From Chrysophaeum taylorii (taxonomy: Eukaryota; Sar; Pelagophyceae; Pelagomonadales; Pelagomonadaceae): DNA of 53,793 nucleotides. Below are positions 1 to 10,223 of this stretch, piece by piece. Within the stretch, counting starts at the first letter, position 1, and each line of letters begins with the position of its first letter. The translations under genes were made by a program, and so were the position numbers. The notes beneath the pieces are model-generated. The model did not search any database and was not told where the DNA came from. It was given only the letters and a program-made list of their open reading frames with translations. The stretch spans positions 7,501 through 61,293 of the forward strand of contig JAQMWT010000394.1 of assembly GCA_029834535.1 (NCBI GenBank), written 5' to 3'.

Positions 1-4
1 ATCG

Positions 5-610
5 TCATAGTTGGGCTCGGCGTCCGGGCCGAGCGGGCGTCGTGGGCGGCGGCGCGGCGTTGGTGTTCGGCAGCGTGTCGTTCGCGACGGCTTCTGCAGT
101 TGTAAGCGACCTGCCGCGCTTCGACTTCTTCGTCGTCGACCCCTTCGGACAACCCAGCTTGATCTTGGGCTTGAAAAAGCTCGTAATCAACGAGTTAACG
201 GAGGCCTTCGCGGCGCTCGCGCTTTTGAACTTCTTCGACGGTCTGCCTACTTTGCGCGCCTCGGCCAGCGTGTCGTCGTCGTCTGGGTCGTCGAGGCTAT
301 TGGTGTCTTCCTCGCCTCTAATCACCACTTCGTCGTCGTCGCCGGCCGCAGCGCGATTGGACCCGTCGATATGCGCGGCCTGGACGACAAGATCAGCGTC
401 CGACGGGATCGGGCGCCGGAGCAACACGAAAGCAGCCTTCTCCATGTCTGTTAGTTCGCACACAGCGCTTTCCTCCGCGCACCTCCGCTCGAAATGCCGA
501 ATAAAGCGCTGCGCGCATCCACAAACGTCGCCGTCATTGTCCCGCACTTCCGGCATCAGCTTTGCGCGCGCAGCGACGACGTCCAGAGCAGAAGACATGT
601 ACCCATACAT
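5..610 (-). CDS. Hypothetical basic/acidic protein with AT-hook-like segments
   Basis: An open frame of 201 codons ends in TGA at 5-7. Two Met codons lie close together (residues 1 and 5), so the start is uncertain. The first 60 residues are mixed and contain several Cys. An acidic stretch near residue 106 (DDPDDDD) is followed by GRPSKK near 122, an AT-hook-like core, and by a Lys-rich tail with CPKGS and KKSKRGR around 152-167. This acidic-then-basic pattern suggests a nuclear DNA-binding protein, possibly the N-terminal part of a transposase. I recognise no catalytic domain. Codon use is GC-rich like the neighbouring LINE. Strand and reading frame are only moderately secure because long GC-rich frames also exist on the other strand. 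Confidence 0.4.
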   Translation of the reverse strand: MYGYMSSALDVVAARAKLMPEVRDNDGDVCGCAQRFIRHFERRCAEESAVCELTDMEKAAFVLLRRPIPSDADLVVQAAHIDGSNRAAAGDDDEVVIRGEEDTNSLDDPDDDDTLAEARKVGRPSKKFKSASAAKASVNSLITSFFKPKIKLGCPKGSTTKKSKRGRSLTTAEAVANDTLPNTNAAPPPTTPARPGRRAQL

Positions 611-811
611 GATTCAAAATTATTACAACGTCCACCGTCTGTCCCGGGGGGGGTGGGGGGTTGGTATGAAAATAAGGTCCAAGATCGCCCTGGGTGCTGC
701 CGCCAGTGTGGCGGTGGCATGGGGACCTCACGGACGAGTCTGTGATGGTCTTCTCATCTCTAGAAGTCATTATTAAGGAGGGTTCTTAATTTGAGTCTAT
801 AATTAATTAAT

Positions 812-824
812 TTCTGGCAAGGCG
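812..824. repeat. Left target-site duplication of the full-length LINE
   Basis: TTCTGGCAAGGCG here matches TTCTGGCTAGGCG at 4302-4314 (12 of 13 bases). The two copies bracket the LINE exactly, the right copy starting directly after the TTAG tail. Confidence 0.8.
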
Positions 825-3800
825 CGTAGGCGCCGTCCTCAATCGCAACCATAAGCTTAACGACCGTTGGGTTAGGGCGCCTAATACGCTTGCTCCCTGC
901 GGCGGCCCCGGCCGTCCCGGAGTGAGACGGTGCCTGCTCGCCTCGCGGGCTGGCCGGTTAGCACCCGGAAAGTCTGCGCTGGGATGGGGTTCGCTCGTTT
1001 GGGTAGAACGCGACGGACGGGTCGATTATTCGTGGACCAAAACGTTCGCGGTCTGCGACGCGACGAGAACAAGGAAGAGTTGTTCGCATCTTTACGGCGG
1101 CGTGACATCTTCGCGGCCACGTTGCAGGAGACATGGCTCACCGGCAACGAGTCGCTCGAGCGACACGGCTACGTCGCTGTTTGTTCCGGTTTGGCAGCCT
1201 CCGAGCAGTCTTCCCGCGCCAGCCAATGTGTGGCCGTGGTGCTGTCCCCTGCGGCGCAACAGGCGTGGCACGCGAGCGGCAGCACCGTTATCCGCGCATC
1301 TGCGCGAGTCATTGCGCTGCGACTCGATGTCCAGGACGATGACGATCGAGACCTCGGCCTCTTCGTCATGAGCGCTTACGCTCCAGTCGGAACCGCGCCT
1401 GACGAGAAATGGGACGCGTTCTTCGACGACATTGACCTTGCGCTTCAAGCGCGACGGCCGGACGACATCCTCGTCCTGGGGATGGACGGGAACGCGGCTC
1501 TCGGCGTGCGCTCCAAGTACGTCGTCGACGGCCCCTGTGGGCCCTACGGGGCGCCTTACGTCAACAACGCTGGCCGCCGTCTCCACACGTTCCTCGCAAC
1601 ACGGCGTCTGGCGTCGGTCGGCACGTTCTTCCGCAAGCGCGCCTACGCGTCGTGGCTGCACCCGCGCTCCTGGAAAACGTACCAGCTCGATCACATGATC
1701 TCACGGCGGCGCGACGTGCAAAGGCTCGCTGATGTGGGTTTGACCAGCAGCCTCGTGGACTCGGACCACCACGCTCTCAAGTGCATCCTGCGCGTCAAAG
1801 TCCGCCTCGCACGGCCTCCTGGCACACGGCCCTCTCTGGCGCGCCTCGACTACGCTCCCCTGCGCTCAGAAAGCACGCGCTTCGGATTCCGGCGCCGGTG
1901 GTGCTCGAAAGTGCGCGACATCTTCGGCTTGGGCCGTGGGTCACATGACGACGCGACCGACGACGCACCGACCGACGCCACGGACGGGGTACCCGACGCT
2001 GACCAGGGCTCGCCGTCCTCGCCGTACTTACGCCGTGCGCGGGCGGCGGCCTCGGCCTCTGACGCCTTACTGCCGAAGATCCGACGCCTCCGACCCGGAT
2101 GGTTTGAGGACGCGGCGGAAGAGCTCCAGCCTCTGATCGAGCGACGCAACTCCCTCCACGCGCTTGTGCTCTCGCTCGGTGCCCGGCGCCGTCTTCGCTC
2201 GGCGTCCACGGTCCTCGACGACCTTCGGGCGATCAAGTCGCGGCTCGCGAAGGCCGTAGCACGGGCGAAAGAGCGATGGATTACTCGTCTGTGCGACGGA
2301 CTCAACGCGGGAAGCGAGTCGCTCGGCGGCACCTCGAAATACTGGAACACGGTCGGACGGCTCCGACGCGGTCTCACGAAAACCACATTGGCCAGGCAGG
2401 TACAGATGACGAATGCCGACGGTAGCAGGTGCTCGTCGCCGCAGGAGAACACCGACGTGTTCAAGGCGCACTTCAAGCACCTCTACAGTCGACAAGCTCG
2501 CTACGACCCCACCGTGATCAACGACGTTGACCACTTGCCGATCCGTCCGGAACTCGGGGAACCACCGACGCAGGAGGAGATAAAGCGGGCCGTTGGTCAG
2601 CTGAACTGCACCGCGCCCGGCGAATCGGGCCTGCGCGCGGAGGTCTGGAAGGCGCTCGCCACCGACGCTCGCACGCTCCCGCTGTTGGAGCGTGTAGTCC
2701 TCGAGTTCTGGGAGTCCGACGTCCAGCCGGCCGAGTGGGACGTAGGCCTCCTCGGGATTCTCCCCAATAAGGGGGACCTCTCCCTGCCGGGCAACTACCG
2801 CGGGATCATGATGCTCGAGATCGCGCAGAAGATCGTTTCGAACATCGTCCGTGCGCGACTCAACGTCATCTGCGAGGACCTCGATCACGAGTCCCAATGT
2901 GGATTCCGACCCGAGCGCGGTACGTCAGACGCCACCTTCTCGCTCAAGCTGGCGCTGAAGAAGCGGCGTGAGCACGGTCAGGACTCGCGGGTACTGTTCA
3001 TCGATTTCGTTAAGGCGTTCGACCGCGTCCCGCGAGAGCTTCTCTGGGAGGTGCACCTGAAGTTCGGCGTCCCGCCGAAGCTCGTCGAGGTCATCAAGGG
3101 CCTCCACCGAATCCAGTTCCACTTCTCGGTCAGCGGTGTCGTCGCCTCGGTTGACTCGATCATCGGCGTCAAGCAGGGCGACGTCCTCGGCCCCGCCCTG
3201 TTCGTGCTGTTCATGGCGGCACTGACGACGTCGTTTCGACGACGCCATGGCCGCGCCCCGTGTGTCTACCGTACGCGGGAGGACTTTCAGATAACGAACC
3301 GGGGTTGGTCCGCTCGCGGCGACGAGTTCCCCTTCGATGAATCGGCGTACGCCGACGACGTCACCTTTCTCTTCTGGGACCGCCACATCGCCGCCAGCGA
3401 GACACCGCGCCTCATCGAACACTGCGACGCCTGGGGCATGGAGGTGCATTGCGGCAACCGACACACGAAGGCGGCGTCCAAAACGGAGATGCTGTTCGTC
3501 GCTCGCCCGGCACACCTGTACGGCGACCCAAAGTCGTTCGACGACACGGACCTCTCGGACATCGAGCTCGGGCGCGGCCGCTTCATACCGGTCGTCGACC
3601 AGTTTAAGTACCTCGGCTCGGTCCTCTCGCGCGACTGCCGCGACGACTCAGACGTCGACGCGCGGATCAAGAAGCCGTCTCAGGCCTTCGGTGTCTTGCG
3701 GGACTGCATCTTCGCCTCGAAGTCCGTCTCTGCTCGCGCCAAGCGCCTCGTCTATGTCTCGCTCGTCCTGGCCATCCTCCTTCACGGTGCGGAATCGTGG

Positions 3801-4301
3801 TGCCTCACCGAGGTCCTGTTCCGCCGGCTGCGGTGTTTCCACGCGCAGTGCGCCCGCGTCATGTGTCGTGTGACCCGGAAGCACACCTGGCCCCACCACA
3901 TCTCAACGGAGATCCTGCTGCGGCGCCTCGGCCTCGAGTCCATCGACGTCTACGTCACGCGCCGCCAGCTCCGCTGGGCCGGTCACGTCGCCCGCATGCC
4001 CTTCTCCCGACTCCCTCGCAAGATACTCTCGACTTGGGCCCGCTCCAAGCGCCCACCGGGGGCTCCGCAGATGACGTACGGGAGGACGCTCGCCAAGGCA
4101 CTCCGGAAATGCGACATCCCCTTCAACTTGTGGCACGACCTCGCACAAGACCGCGCGCAGTGGCGGTCCGCCATCCTCGCACTTTCATCCCTCGCCTCTA
4201 CCCCAACTGTGCGATTTTTGCTCTGTGATCCTGGACCGGCTCCTGCCGGCCCAGCCTGGCTCCCATGCCCGGGAGAGGTCCGAAGTTAGTTAGTTAGTTC
4301 G
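825..4301 (+). mobile_element. Full-length non-LTR retrotransposon (LINE), (TTAG)n tail
   Basis: The element runs from the left target duplication to a tail of GTTAGTTAGTTAGTT at about 4286-4301. It carries one long ORF with an endonuclease and a reverse transcriptase, a 5' leader of about 160 bases and almost no 3' UTR. A truncated second copy (10862-13352), a 3' fragment (39079-39754) and a deletion derivative (13669-13952) share its sequence and tail. The near-perfect 13-bp target duplication and the unbroken ORF make this the youngest-looking and possibly still competent copy in the window. I cannot assign the clade; I see no RNase H domain. Confidence 0.9.
984..4289 (+). CDS. LINE polyprotein: AP-like endonuclease and reverse transcriptase
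   Basis: About 1,101 residues from the ATG at 984; the frame is open a little further upstream from a GTG at 930. The N-terminal third is an exonuclease-endonuclease-phosphatase domain: QNVRGL at its start, QETWL, GMDGN, and a terminal SDHHAL motif. The RT follows: FIDFVKAFDRV (motif A Asp near residue 674), GVKQGDVLGP, and the catalytic YADD near residue 789, then FKYLGS. The C-terminal part has the RRLRCFHAQCARVMCRV and RQLRWAGHVARM segments common to many LINE ORF2 proteins. By family knowledge the endonuclease nicks target DNA and the RT copies the RNA from the nick. No frameshift or stop interrupts it. No ORF1-type protein is seen upstream. A weak start consensus leaves the exact initiation codon open. 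Confidence 0.9.
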   Translation: MGFARLGRTRRTGRLFVDQNVRGLRRDENKEELFASLRRRDIFAATLQETWLTGNESLERHGYVAVCSGLAASEQSSRASQCVAVVLSPAAQQAWHASGSTVIRASARVIALRLDVQDDDDRDLGLFVMSAYAPVGTAPDEKWDAFFDDIDLALQARRPDDILVLGMDGNAALGVRSKYVVDGPCGPYGAPYVNNAGRRLHTFLATRRLASVGTFFRKRAYASWLHPRSWKTYQLDHMISRRRDVQRLADVGLTSSLVDSDHHALKCILRVKVRLARPPGTRPSLARLDYAPLRSESTRFGFRRRWCSKVRDIFGLGRGSHDDATDDAPTDATDGVPDADQGSPSSPYLRRARAAASASDALLPKIRRLRPGWFEDAAEELQPLIERRNSLHALVLSLGARRRLRSASTVLDDLRAIKSRLAKAVARAKERWITRLCDGLNAGSESLGGTSKYWNTVGRLRRGLTKTTLARQVQMTNADGSRCSSPQENTDVFKAHFKHLYSRQARYDPTVINDVDHLPIRPELGEPPTQEEIKRAVGQLNCTAPGESGLRAEVWKALATDARTLPLLERVVLEFWESDVQPAEWDVGLLGILPNKGDLSLPGNYRGIMMLEIAQKIVSNIVRARLNVICEDLDHESQCGFRPERGTSDATFSLKLALKKRREHGQDSRVLFIDFVKAFDRVPRELLWEVHLKFGVPPKLVEVIKGLHRIQFHFSVSGVVASVDSIIGVKQGDVLGPALFVLFMAALTTSFRRRHGRAPCVYRTREDFQITNRGWSARGDEFPFDESAYADDVTFLFWDRHIAASETPRLIEHCDAWGMEVHCGNRHTKAASKTEMLFVARPAHLYGDPKSFDDTDLSDIELGRGRFIPVVDQFKYLGSVLSRDCRDDSDVDARIKKPSQAFGVLRDCIFASKSVSARAKRLVYVSLVLAILLHGAESWCLTEVLFRRLRCFHAQCARVMCRVTRKHTWPHHISTEILLRRLGLESIDVYVTRRQLRWAGHVARMPFSRLPRKILSTWARSKRPPGAPQMTYGRTLAKALRKCDIPFNLWHDLAQDRAQWRSAILALSSLASTPTVRFLLCDPGPAPAGPAWLPCPGEVRS

Positions 4302-4314
4302 TTCTGGCTAGGCG
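4302..4314. repeat. Right target-site duplication of the full-length LINE
   Basis: Partner of 812-824, one mismatch; it begins one base after the TTAG tail. Confidence 0.8.
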
Positions 4315-4553
4315 AATTTAGTCGTGCTCTAGAAACTTTCACACACCGTCGAATTGGATCTTCGCGATTTTTCTGCGCGCAGAGGGGCCCAAGACGCGTC
4401 GATTGCGCACACAAAATCCACCTGTTGCTCACACACCCCGGCCCCTGAATTTCGGCGCGCTTAGGTGGTTCTTAATTGTAGATCTATTCTACATAGAAGC
4501 CGCTTAAAAATAAGGGTGATGTAGCTATTAGGGAGGCGACAACGTTGAATTCT

Positions 4554-4725
4554 ATATGTATTGGGGGGGCGACCTAAAAAACATAGTGTTTTTGGGGGGT
4601 GCGACCGTAAAAAAAGTGGTGATATTGGGGGGGCGACCTTATAAACATGTTGTTTTTTGGGGGGCGACCGTAAAAAAGTGGTGATTTTGGGGGGGGGGCC
4701 TTAAAAAAAAGGGCGTCCTTAATTT
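4554..4725 (+). repeat. Left terminal repeat region of Mutator-like element (G-run subrepeats)
   Basis: Four to five degenerate units of about 45 bases, each with a G6-G9 run followed by CGACC(T/G)TAAAAA. A further one to two units sit at 5146-5225. The inverted equivalent is at 9605-9728. The outermost boundary is not certain. The stretch from 4315 to 4553 and that from 4726 to 5145 show no gene I can support. Confidence 0.6.
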
Positions 4726-5187
4726 ACAGGGTCGGATAAGAAAGTTCGTACGAGCCGTTAACTATGTTTCAGTTTGTACTAAGACATACTCAACGGATCG
4801 CTGAGCTATGTTCATTTGTACTCAAGCAGTATGTGCCGCCACGCCGCGAGATCGTCGCGATGGAACTAGTCCCCATAGTGAAGTCGGCATCCTTTCGTCC
4901 CCTCACGCAAAAAAAGGAAAAAGCCCACGCGTTGTAGGACCCGTCGTTGCGGCGCGGGCTAGTCTCGTTTTCTTATCCGACCCTAATATTAATTGTCCGA
5001 GAAACCTACATTTGGGATTTTACAGCATTGTAGGCTGAACGTCAATTAGCCAAACGCGGCATATATTGTTAGGTTTAGGCGAAGGTTTGGGGGGAGTGTT
5101 AGGGGATACTGTGAATGACGTCATCCATCCTCGGACCCTACCTAGGCTTAAAAAAAGTGGACGTTTTTGGGGGGCGACCTTAAAACC

Positions 5188-5445
5188 ATGCGTCGAAATT
5201 GGGGGGGCGACCTAAAAAAGTGGCGGTTGAAGAGACGAAAAATCCGTTTGGCCGTTAGTTCAGTGAAGAGCCAACGGAAATTTCTTCGTCAGCCGATGGT
5301 GTCGACGTCGTCGCGGCCGAGGACGCAGACCCTACAGGAGTCACCTATCCCACCATCGTCGTCGTCGCCGCCGCCGTCGCCGTCGCGGTCGCGGCCGCAA
5401 ACGTTTGAAGAATCACCGATTCCACCATCGCCACCACCGGCCTAA
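5188..5445 (+). CDS. Possible N-terminal Ser/Pro-rich part of the MULE gene
   Basis: The frame from the ATG at 5188 (or 5296) to a TAA at 5443 encodes a basic segment and then a Ser/Pro-rich stretch with a repeated RPQT-F/L-ESPIPPS motif. It is in the same frame as the next exon, separated only by the TAA. The first codons overlap a terminal-repeat unit, so the ATG at 5296 is the better candidate. It may be the true start of the transposase gene with a nonsense mutation, or a UTR that happens to be open. Confidence 0.3.
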   Translation: MRRNWGGDLKKWRLKRRKIRLAVSSVKSQRKFLRQPMVSTSSRPRTQTLQESPIPPSSSSPPPSPSRSRPQTFEESPIPPSPPPA

Positions 5446-5595
5446 ACCGATTCAGGAGCGGTTGCGCTGCAACCGCTGCCATGGGAGTCGGAGGAGTCAG
5501 TCGACGAGGCGAAGGAGCGCGTCATCGCGCGTATACTGACAGCTTCAGACGCCGTGACGGTCTTAGGCGCGAGAAAAAGTGTCACTCTTGAAAAG

Positions 5596-5655
5596 GTGCG
5601 TCCCGTCGCAGTAACGTGACTTCGAAAAGTTTTGACGTCTCCGCCCCGCGCGCAG
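5596..5655 (+). other. Predicted spliceosomal intron 1 of the MULE gene
   Basis: The 60-base segment begins GTGCGT after AAG and ends CGCGCAG. Removing it joins two frames in phase 0 across the J-domain-like helix and skips a TGA at about 5620. The continuity of the domain across the junction is the main argument. Confidence 0.6.
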
Positions 5656-7529
5656 GCGCAAGCATTGTTCCGCGACCTCGCGCGGCAGTTCCACGGGGAC
5701 AAATGGCGAGACCAGCGGGCGCACGAGGTGATGCAGCGGCTGAACCAAGCGTTACGAATGCTTCGCAACTACTTCGGAGCGACGCCGCCTCCTCCTGTCG
5801 GCTCGTCGTGCGAGGCTCGCTCAGTGCCTATGTCGACGGTTGAGGCTGAGTCCGATATCGATGACTCTGATGACAAATGTGAAGCGGAATCGGACGCGAG
5901 TTTTTGCAACCACGACGCTGACGAAAACTGCGAGAAGAAGCGCCACTTAAAAAAAAAGAGGAAGGAGAATGCGGCGGAAATTAATCGGGCTCGAAACGCG
6001 TCGAAGGCGGCGTACGAACGGCGTGTGGAGGAGCAAAGCCGGCTCCTCTTCGCGAAAGAACGCGGCGTTTTCTGGGAGCTTCTGCGCATTTACGACCCGC
6101 ACCTCGCGTGCGAGCTGGTTGTGGGTAATGAGACCGGGAACGACGGGGCAACGTCGTTCGAGTTTCGGTGGCAGGCCGAACAATTCGCGCACGGTCGATC
6201 GGCTAAATTTGGCACCGTGCTCAAAGCTCGCGAATGCAAGCACGACGTCCTCTGTTTAGTTTGCGGTGCGGCGGAGACGGCACCAGCTCGCGCCAGCAAG
6301 AAGGCCCGGCGTGGTGTTAGGGCGGCGACGCCAGACGAAGAGGCCCAAGACGAGTGTCCTTTCTTCGAGATATACCGACATTCCCCGACAACCGGCCGCT
6401 TCGTCTTGCGCAACCACACGGAGCACTCGCGAAGCTGTGCTGCGATCGCATCGAAACGCGGCCGCAGCCCATATTTGGCCCAGCGTCTCGCCCGTCTTGT
6501 TGTGCCTGTCCTTGCCGAGTGTCCCAAAATGACCTCCAAAGGCATCAACACTCTCCTCTCCCCCTTCGTCTCGTACAGCCTGAAACTCCCCTTTCTCCGC
6601 GAGATCAAGCGCCAAGCTCAACTGCTTCTTCTCGGCGACCGCCTCGCGGCGCTACGGCGCCTCCCTGCCTTCGCCGAGAAGCTTTACGACGAGTACGGCT
6701 GCAAGGCAAGCGTCTTCTTTTCGGATGCCGCCGAAATGCGAGAGAGCCATATCGCCTATGAGGCGTACCGGCTCGCCCAGGAGCAGTAGAAGCTGCCAGA
6801 GGCGGGTCGTGTGCGTTTCGACCCAAGCACCGTCGACATCTCCGACATCAGAGATGCTGTCAATGTCGATGGCGAGGATGTCCCGGCGAAGTACTACCAC
6901 AGCATGGTCGTCGTGTCACATTGGGGCAGGCGGCTAGCCGAAGTTGCCCGCCCCTTCTATCAGATAGACGGCGCGCACTGTGAACGGAAGGGCGCGTTCT
7001 GGTTGGTCACGGTCTTCAATTGGACCGTGTATGACTCGAACGACAACATTGGCAAGGTCGCCTTCTCGCACTTCGCAGACAACAAGAGAGAACATACGTA
7101 CCGCTTGATCTTTCAGTTTGTCAAGGAGGCAACGGCGTGCGACGGTGCAAGCGCCGGTTTCCTTTCGCAAGTGGATCGACCGGGCGCGGTGTTGCTCATG
7201 AACGGCGACAAAGACACGTTCACAGCCCATAAGAAGGAATTCAACGAAACGAACGCCATGCTCAACCCGAAGCACCTGGCGCCGAAACTACAACAAAAGG
7301 TCAGGTCGAATTCCTTGGACGTGGCCCGATGCTGGCAGTGTGTCCGTGCGCCCTCGAACAGGAAAGTCGACAATATCTGGAAAGCATGTCTGATCCCGCG
7401 AAAGAGTACCTTCTCGGAAATGATCGCAAGAAGGAGAACATCTTTCCCATCTACACTGGGATCAAGGACACGGAAAAGGTCACAAGCCAGGCCGTCGAGT
7501 CATCGAACAACGCTGACGATAAACATAAT

Positions 7530-7597
7530 GTAAGTCGCGTCGCATTCCATCTGTCAAATCGCGAGCGTGCAGTCATCTGATCTGACATTCCCTTCAG
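7530..7597 (+). other. Predicted spliceosomal intron 2 of the MULE gene
   Basis: The 68-base segment begins GTAAGT and ends CCCTTCAG, with TCTGAC as a plausible branch region 15 bases before the acceptor. It splits the frame in phase 0, directly after the segment carrying the third catalytic residue. Confidence 0.75.
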
Positions 7598-9000
7598 GTT
7601 CGATCGGCGTGCCCCTCGGTGATCCTCATGACAGAACTTTTGGCGCAGCGCCAGAAATTCCTTAATGACAAAGCTGCGGCGGATGGTTGTGTCGGGCCGC
7701 TTCCGCCGCGCGTTGAGGAGCGCCTCGCCAGGATCATCGCGGAAGCCATGCGATACCCCGACGTCTCGTGGATTGACGCCGAGACTAAGTCCGGAGCAAG
7801 GTGGATCCATCGAAAGTCCACAAGATAACTTTCACTGCGAATGCGACGGGGCCGCCGGAGTGTGACTGCTGTTACCATCGATCCGGCCTCCCCTGCTATC
7901 ACGGGGCTCGAGCTATCGTGGACAAGTGCGGCCAGCACGAAGTTTGGCGGTTTGTTTCGAAAAAACTCACAACCCAGCACTGGCGGGAGCTGTTTCAGGA
8001 CGTCGACTTCAACCTTCCGTCGTCCGCTGAGATCTCCGAGCTTCCTCGGGACCACTCGATCCTCTTCCCGGTTGCGATACGCCCTCCAAAGGGACGCCCC
8101 TCCAAGAACCCCGGCGCCCGGATCCACTCCGCCCATGAGGACGGCCGGCGGAAGCGCACTAGGGTGCGTTATTGCCGTCTCTGTAAAGACCAGGGCCACG
8201 CAACAGCGGAGTGCCCTTTCAAGCAATTTGCTGGTGCCCTCAACGACGACAGCAGCGACGACGACCGCGGCGACAACGACACCGAGGGCAACCATGGTGC
8301 CTATGATTAGCAACGCCCGCGCTTGCGCCTTTCACTCTCAGCTCCGTTGCGTCGTGGCTCGTGCTCCCGGTGCAAAGGCCCCATAGCCTGCCTGGTGCTG
8401 CGTTCCACTTTCCAAGGAAGTGCGCATGCTCAACACCCAAGTATTAAAACGTCGCCAAGACTCCTCGCAACGCCCCGTCTCTCTCCACTTACGGCAAAAA
8501 GGAACCGCCCGCCCATTCTCGAAAGCACCACCCGCACCCATCTTTTTAATGCCCCTTCGGTGGTTTCGTTGACCCCCGCCGCACAAATAGGGTTTCGTTG
8601 GCGCCGCCGCCGCCAGCCCGACCCCGTAAGGTCCAAGGGCAGACTTTGCGAGTATCAACTTGACCTGCGCCTAGGACGGACCTGGCTTCGGGGGACGGTC
8701 AAATTTGCTTTCGCTACCTCCGCGTCGCCCTGGCGTCAGGTCTGTCCGGGGTCTCCAAAGCAAAATACCTTCAATGGGCAGGGGCGAGGTCCTGACGCTC
8801 GTGCTGGAGGTGCATCGGCGAGGAGGCCGGCACAAAGCTAGACCAAGAGTGGGGCGACGTACCGGTGCCGTGGACGTCAATGACATCATCGAGCATACCT
8901 CACTCCTCGCCCCTCGGGGTCGCTGGCTAGCCCACGAAGACGGATACTAAGGCCCGCACTTCGCGGTGGCGAGCTTCATTGGCGTCGCCATCGACGCCTG

Positions 9001-9507
9001 GTGCCAGATCTGCAAGCACCACAGCGGACTGGCCGAGTTTTACGTTCCTTGCGACAAGCTGGAGTCCACAAGCTATCCGAGACAATGGCTATGAGGGGCA
9101 CCAAGGTTGAACTCGACGCCGGGCTGGAGGGAAAGGAGTTCGCAACAGAGAAGGGGGCCAGGCGAGCGCGCGAGCAGCTCCGGAAGAAGCTCATAAAGGC
9201 TCGGCGGTTGCTGGTCGACCCGTCGAGACTACGCCCGGAATTCAGCCCTGGGGACCGGATTCCAAGACCGAGCTCCGGGCATCCACTCGAACAGCTGCGC
9301 CGAGGCTGGGCTGACCTCGACAGCGAAGAGCGCACCGCTGTCGATCGCACTGTCGAGAGCGACATGGAGGGCTGCTACAGCGACCTCACTCCGCCCTCGG
9401 GATGGCCCATCGACGCGGAGTTCACGGTCGAGGAGCCAGCACCCCGGACGACCATGAGCCGTCCCAGCAGCAGCACGAGGGCGCAGTCGAGCTTGCTTCC
9501 CGTTTGA
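9001..9507 (+). CDS. Unrecognised ORF inside the MULE 3' region
   Basis: An open frame of 168 codons without a clear ATG start. The first internal ATG gives a charged protein with an Arg/Lys/Glu-rich segment (ARRAREQLRKKL). It lies between the transposase gene and the right terminal repeat, where MULEs often carry captured host fragments. I recognise no family, and the frame could be chance in GC-rich DNA. The stretch 8311-9000 has several GC-rich frames, none of which I can support as a gene. Confidence 0.2.
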   Translation: MPDLQAPQRTGRVLRSLRQAGVHKLSETMAMRGTKVELDAGLEGKEFATEKGARRAREQLRKKLIKARRLLVDPSRLRPEFSPGDRIPRPSSGHPLEQLRRGWADLDSEERTAVDRTVESDMEGCYSDLTPPSGWPIDAEFTVEEPAPRTTMSRPSSSTRAQSSLLPV

Positions 9508-9604
9508 AGGCCAAGCTGAAGGCGGTCATCAACGAGCGCTCGTGAGACATACTCAAGATTACAGTACGAGTCTTGATAAGGGTTCTAGTATGCAGCAGGA
9601 CAGC

Positions 9605-9728
9605 GTCGCCCCCCCAAAACCACCACTTTTTTTACGGTCGCCCCCCAATTTCGACGCGCGGTTTTAAGGTCGCCCCCAAAAAATCACCAGTTTTTCTACC
9701 GTCGCCCCCCCGAAAACAACAAATTAAG
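9605..9728 (-). repeat. Right terminal repeat region of Mutator-like element
   Basis: C-run units with GGTCGCCCCCC are the reverse complement of the 4554-4725 and 5146-5225 units. The outer edge reads ACAACAAATTAAGG. Confidence 0.6.
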
Positions 9729-9730
9729 GG

Positions 9731-9985
9731 ATCGGTCAAGTTTGGTCAACAAGTTTGGTGAATTTCTTTCATGTTTGCTCGATTTTGATGTATGATTAAG
9801 GAAAACTTCACAAGTTTGGTCACTTTCCATAGAAGTTTGGTCAGTTAAGTTTGGTCACTCCGAAGTTGCATTAAGTTTGATCAATCAACCCTTCAAGTTT
9901 GATTAATTTCCTTGTAAGTTTGGTCAACAAGTTTGATCACTACTCCTCAAACTTCCACAGTATTGACCAAACTTCGGCTTTAAAA
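9731..9985 (+). repeat. AAGTTTGGTCA interspersed array (family X)
   Basis: About a dozen degenerate copies of AAGTTTGGTCA or AAGTTTGATCA lie in 255 bases, mostly on this strand, with two inverted copies near 9950-9970. The same motif occurs at 34785-34875 and in decayed form at 13371-13440. The stretch 9986-10223 shows nothing I can support. Confidence 0.6.
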
Positions 9986-10223
9986 ATCAAACTTAAGGAG
10001 GCTTTTTAAGGGGGCGCGTGAGCGCTTTTGGTGCGAAAATGCTTTAAAAACGAGAGCTAGGTGCTGCAGCTACGCAGAATCTACCGTGGCGTTACACGCG
10101 CGGCATGGACACCCCCCCATGACCGCCTTAGAAGGAGGTCCGTCCTAAGACAGCGCGGCGATACGCAAGGAGAGCGGGCAGCGACACGCGGCCCCGAGAG
10201 CAGATTCCCACGGCTTGGCGTAC

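Larger units (their letters stand above)
5446..8310 (+). pseudogene. MULE transposase gene with J-domain-like N terminus, interrupted
   Basis: Exon 1 (5446-5595) joins in phase 0 to 5656. The joined product has a segment resembling a DnaJ J domain, with HGD in place of HPD, followed by an acidic/Lys-rich linker and a Cys-containing region. An in-frame TAG at 6787 precedes the catalytic part: FYQIDGAH (first Asp, about 6955-6975), LLMNGDKD (second acidic site), then after a frameshift near 7365 the segment TSQAVESSNN carrying the expected Glu. A second intron (7530-7597) and another frameshift near 7795 lead to a SWIM finger, CDC followed by PCYH, at about 7863-7902. A CCHC knuckle, CRLCKDQGHATAEC, lies near 8173-8215. 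Family knowledge: MULE transposases cut and paste DNA. Function is certainly lost unless stops and shifts are bypassed. Confidence 0.8.
4554..9728 (+). mobile_element. Mutator-like DNA transposon (MULE), degenerate
   Basis: Inverted terminal regions of G-run/CGACC subrepeats flank an interrupted transposase gene (5446-8310). The transposase has the MULE DDE region, a SWIM zinc finger and a C-terminal zinc knuckle. I could not define a 9-bp target duplication because the outer edges of the terminal repeats are diffuse. Two in-frame stops and two frameshifts make it non-autonomous now. Confidence 0.7.

Noticed and set aside
930..983. GTG at 930 as the LINE start codon
   Set aside because: Eukaryotic initiation at GTG is unlikely and the ATG at 984 precedes the whole endonuclease domain.
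1092..1694. Minus-strand 200-codon frame over the LINE endonuclease
   Set aside because: Shadow of the LINE ORF; the plus strand has the recognisable domains.
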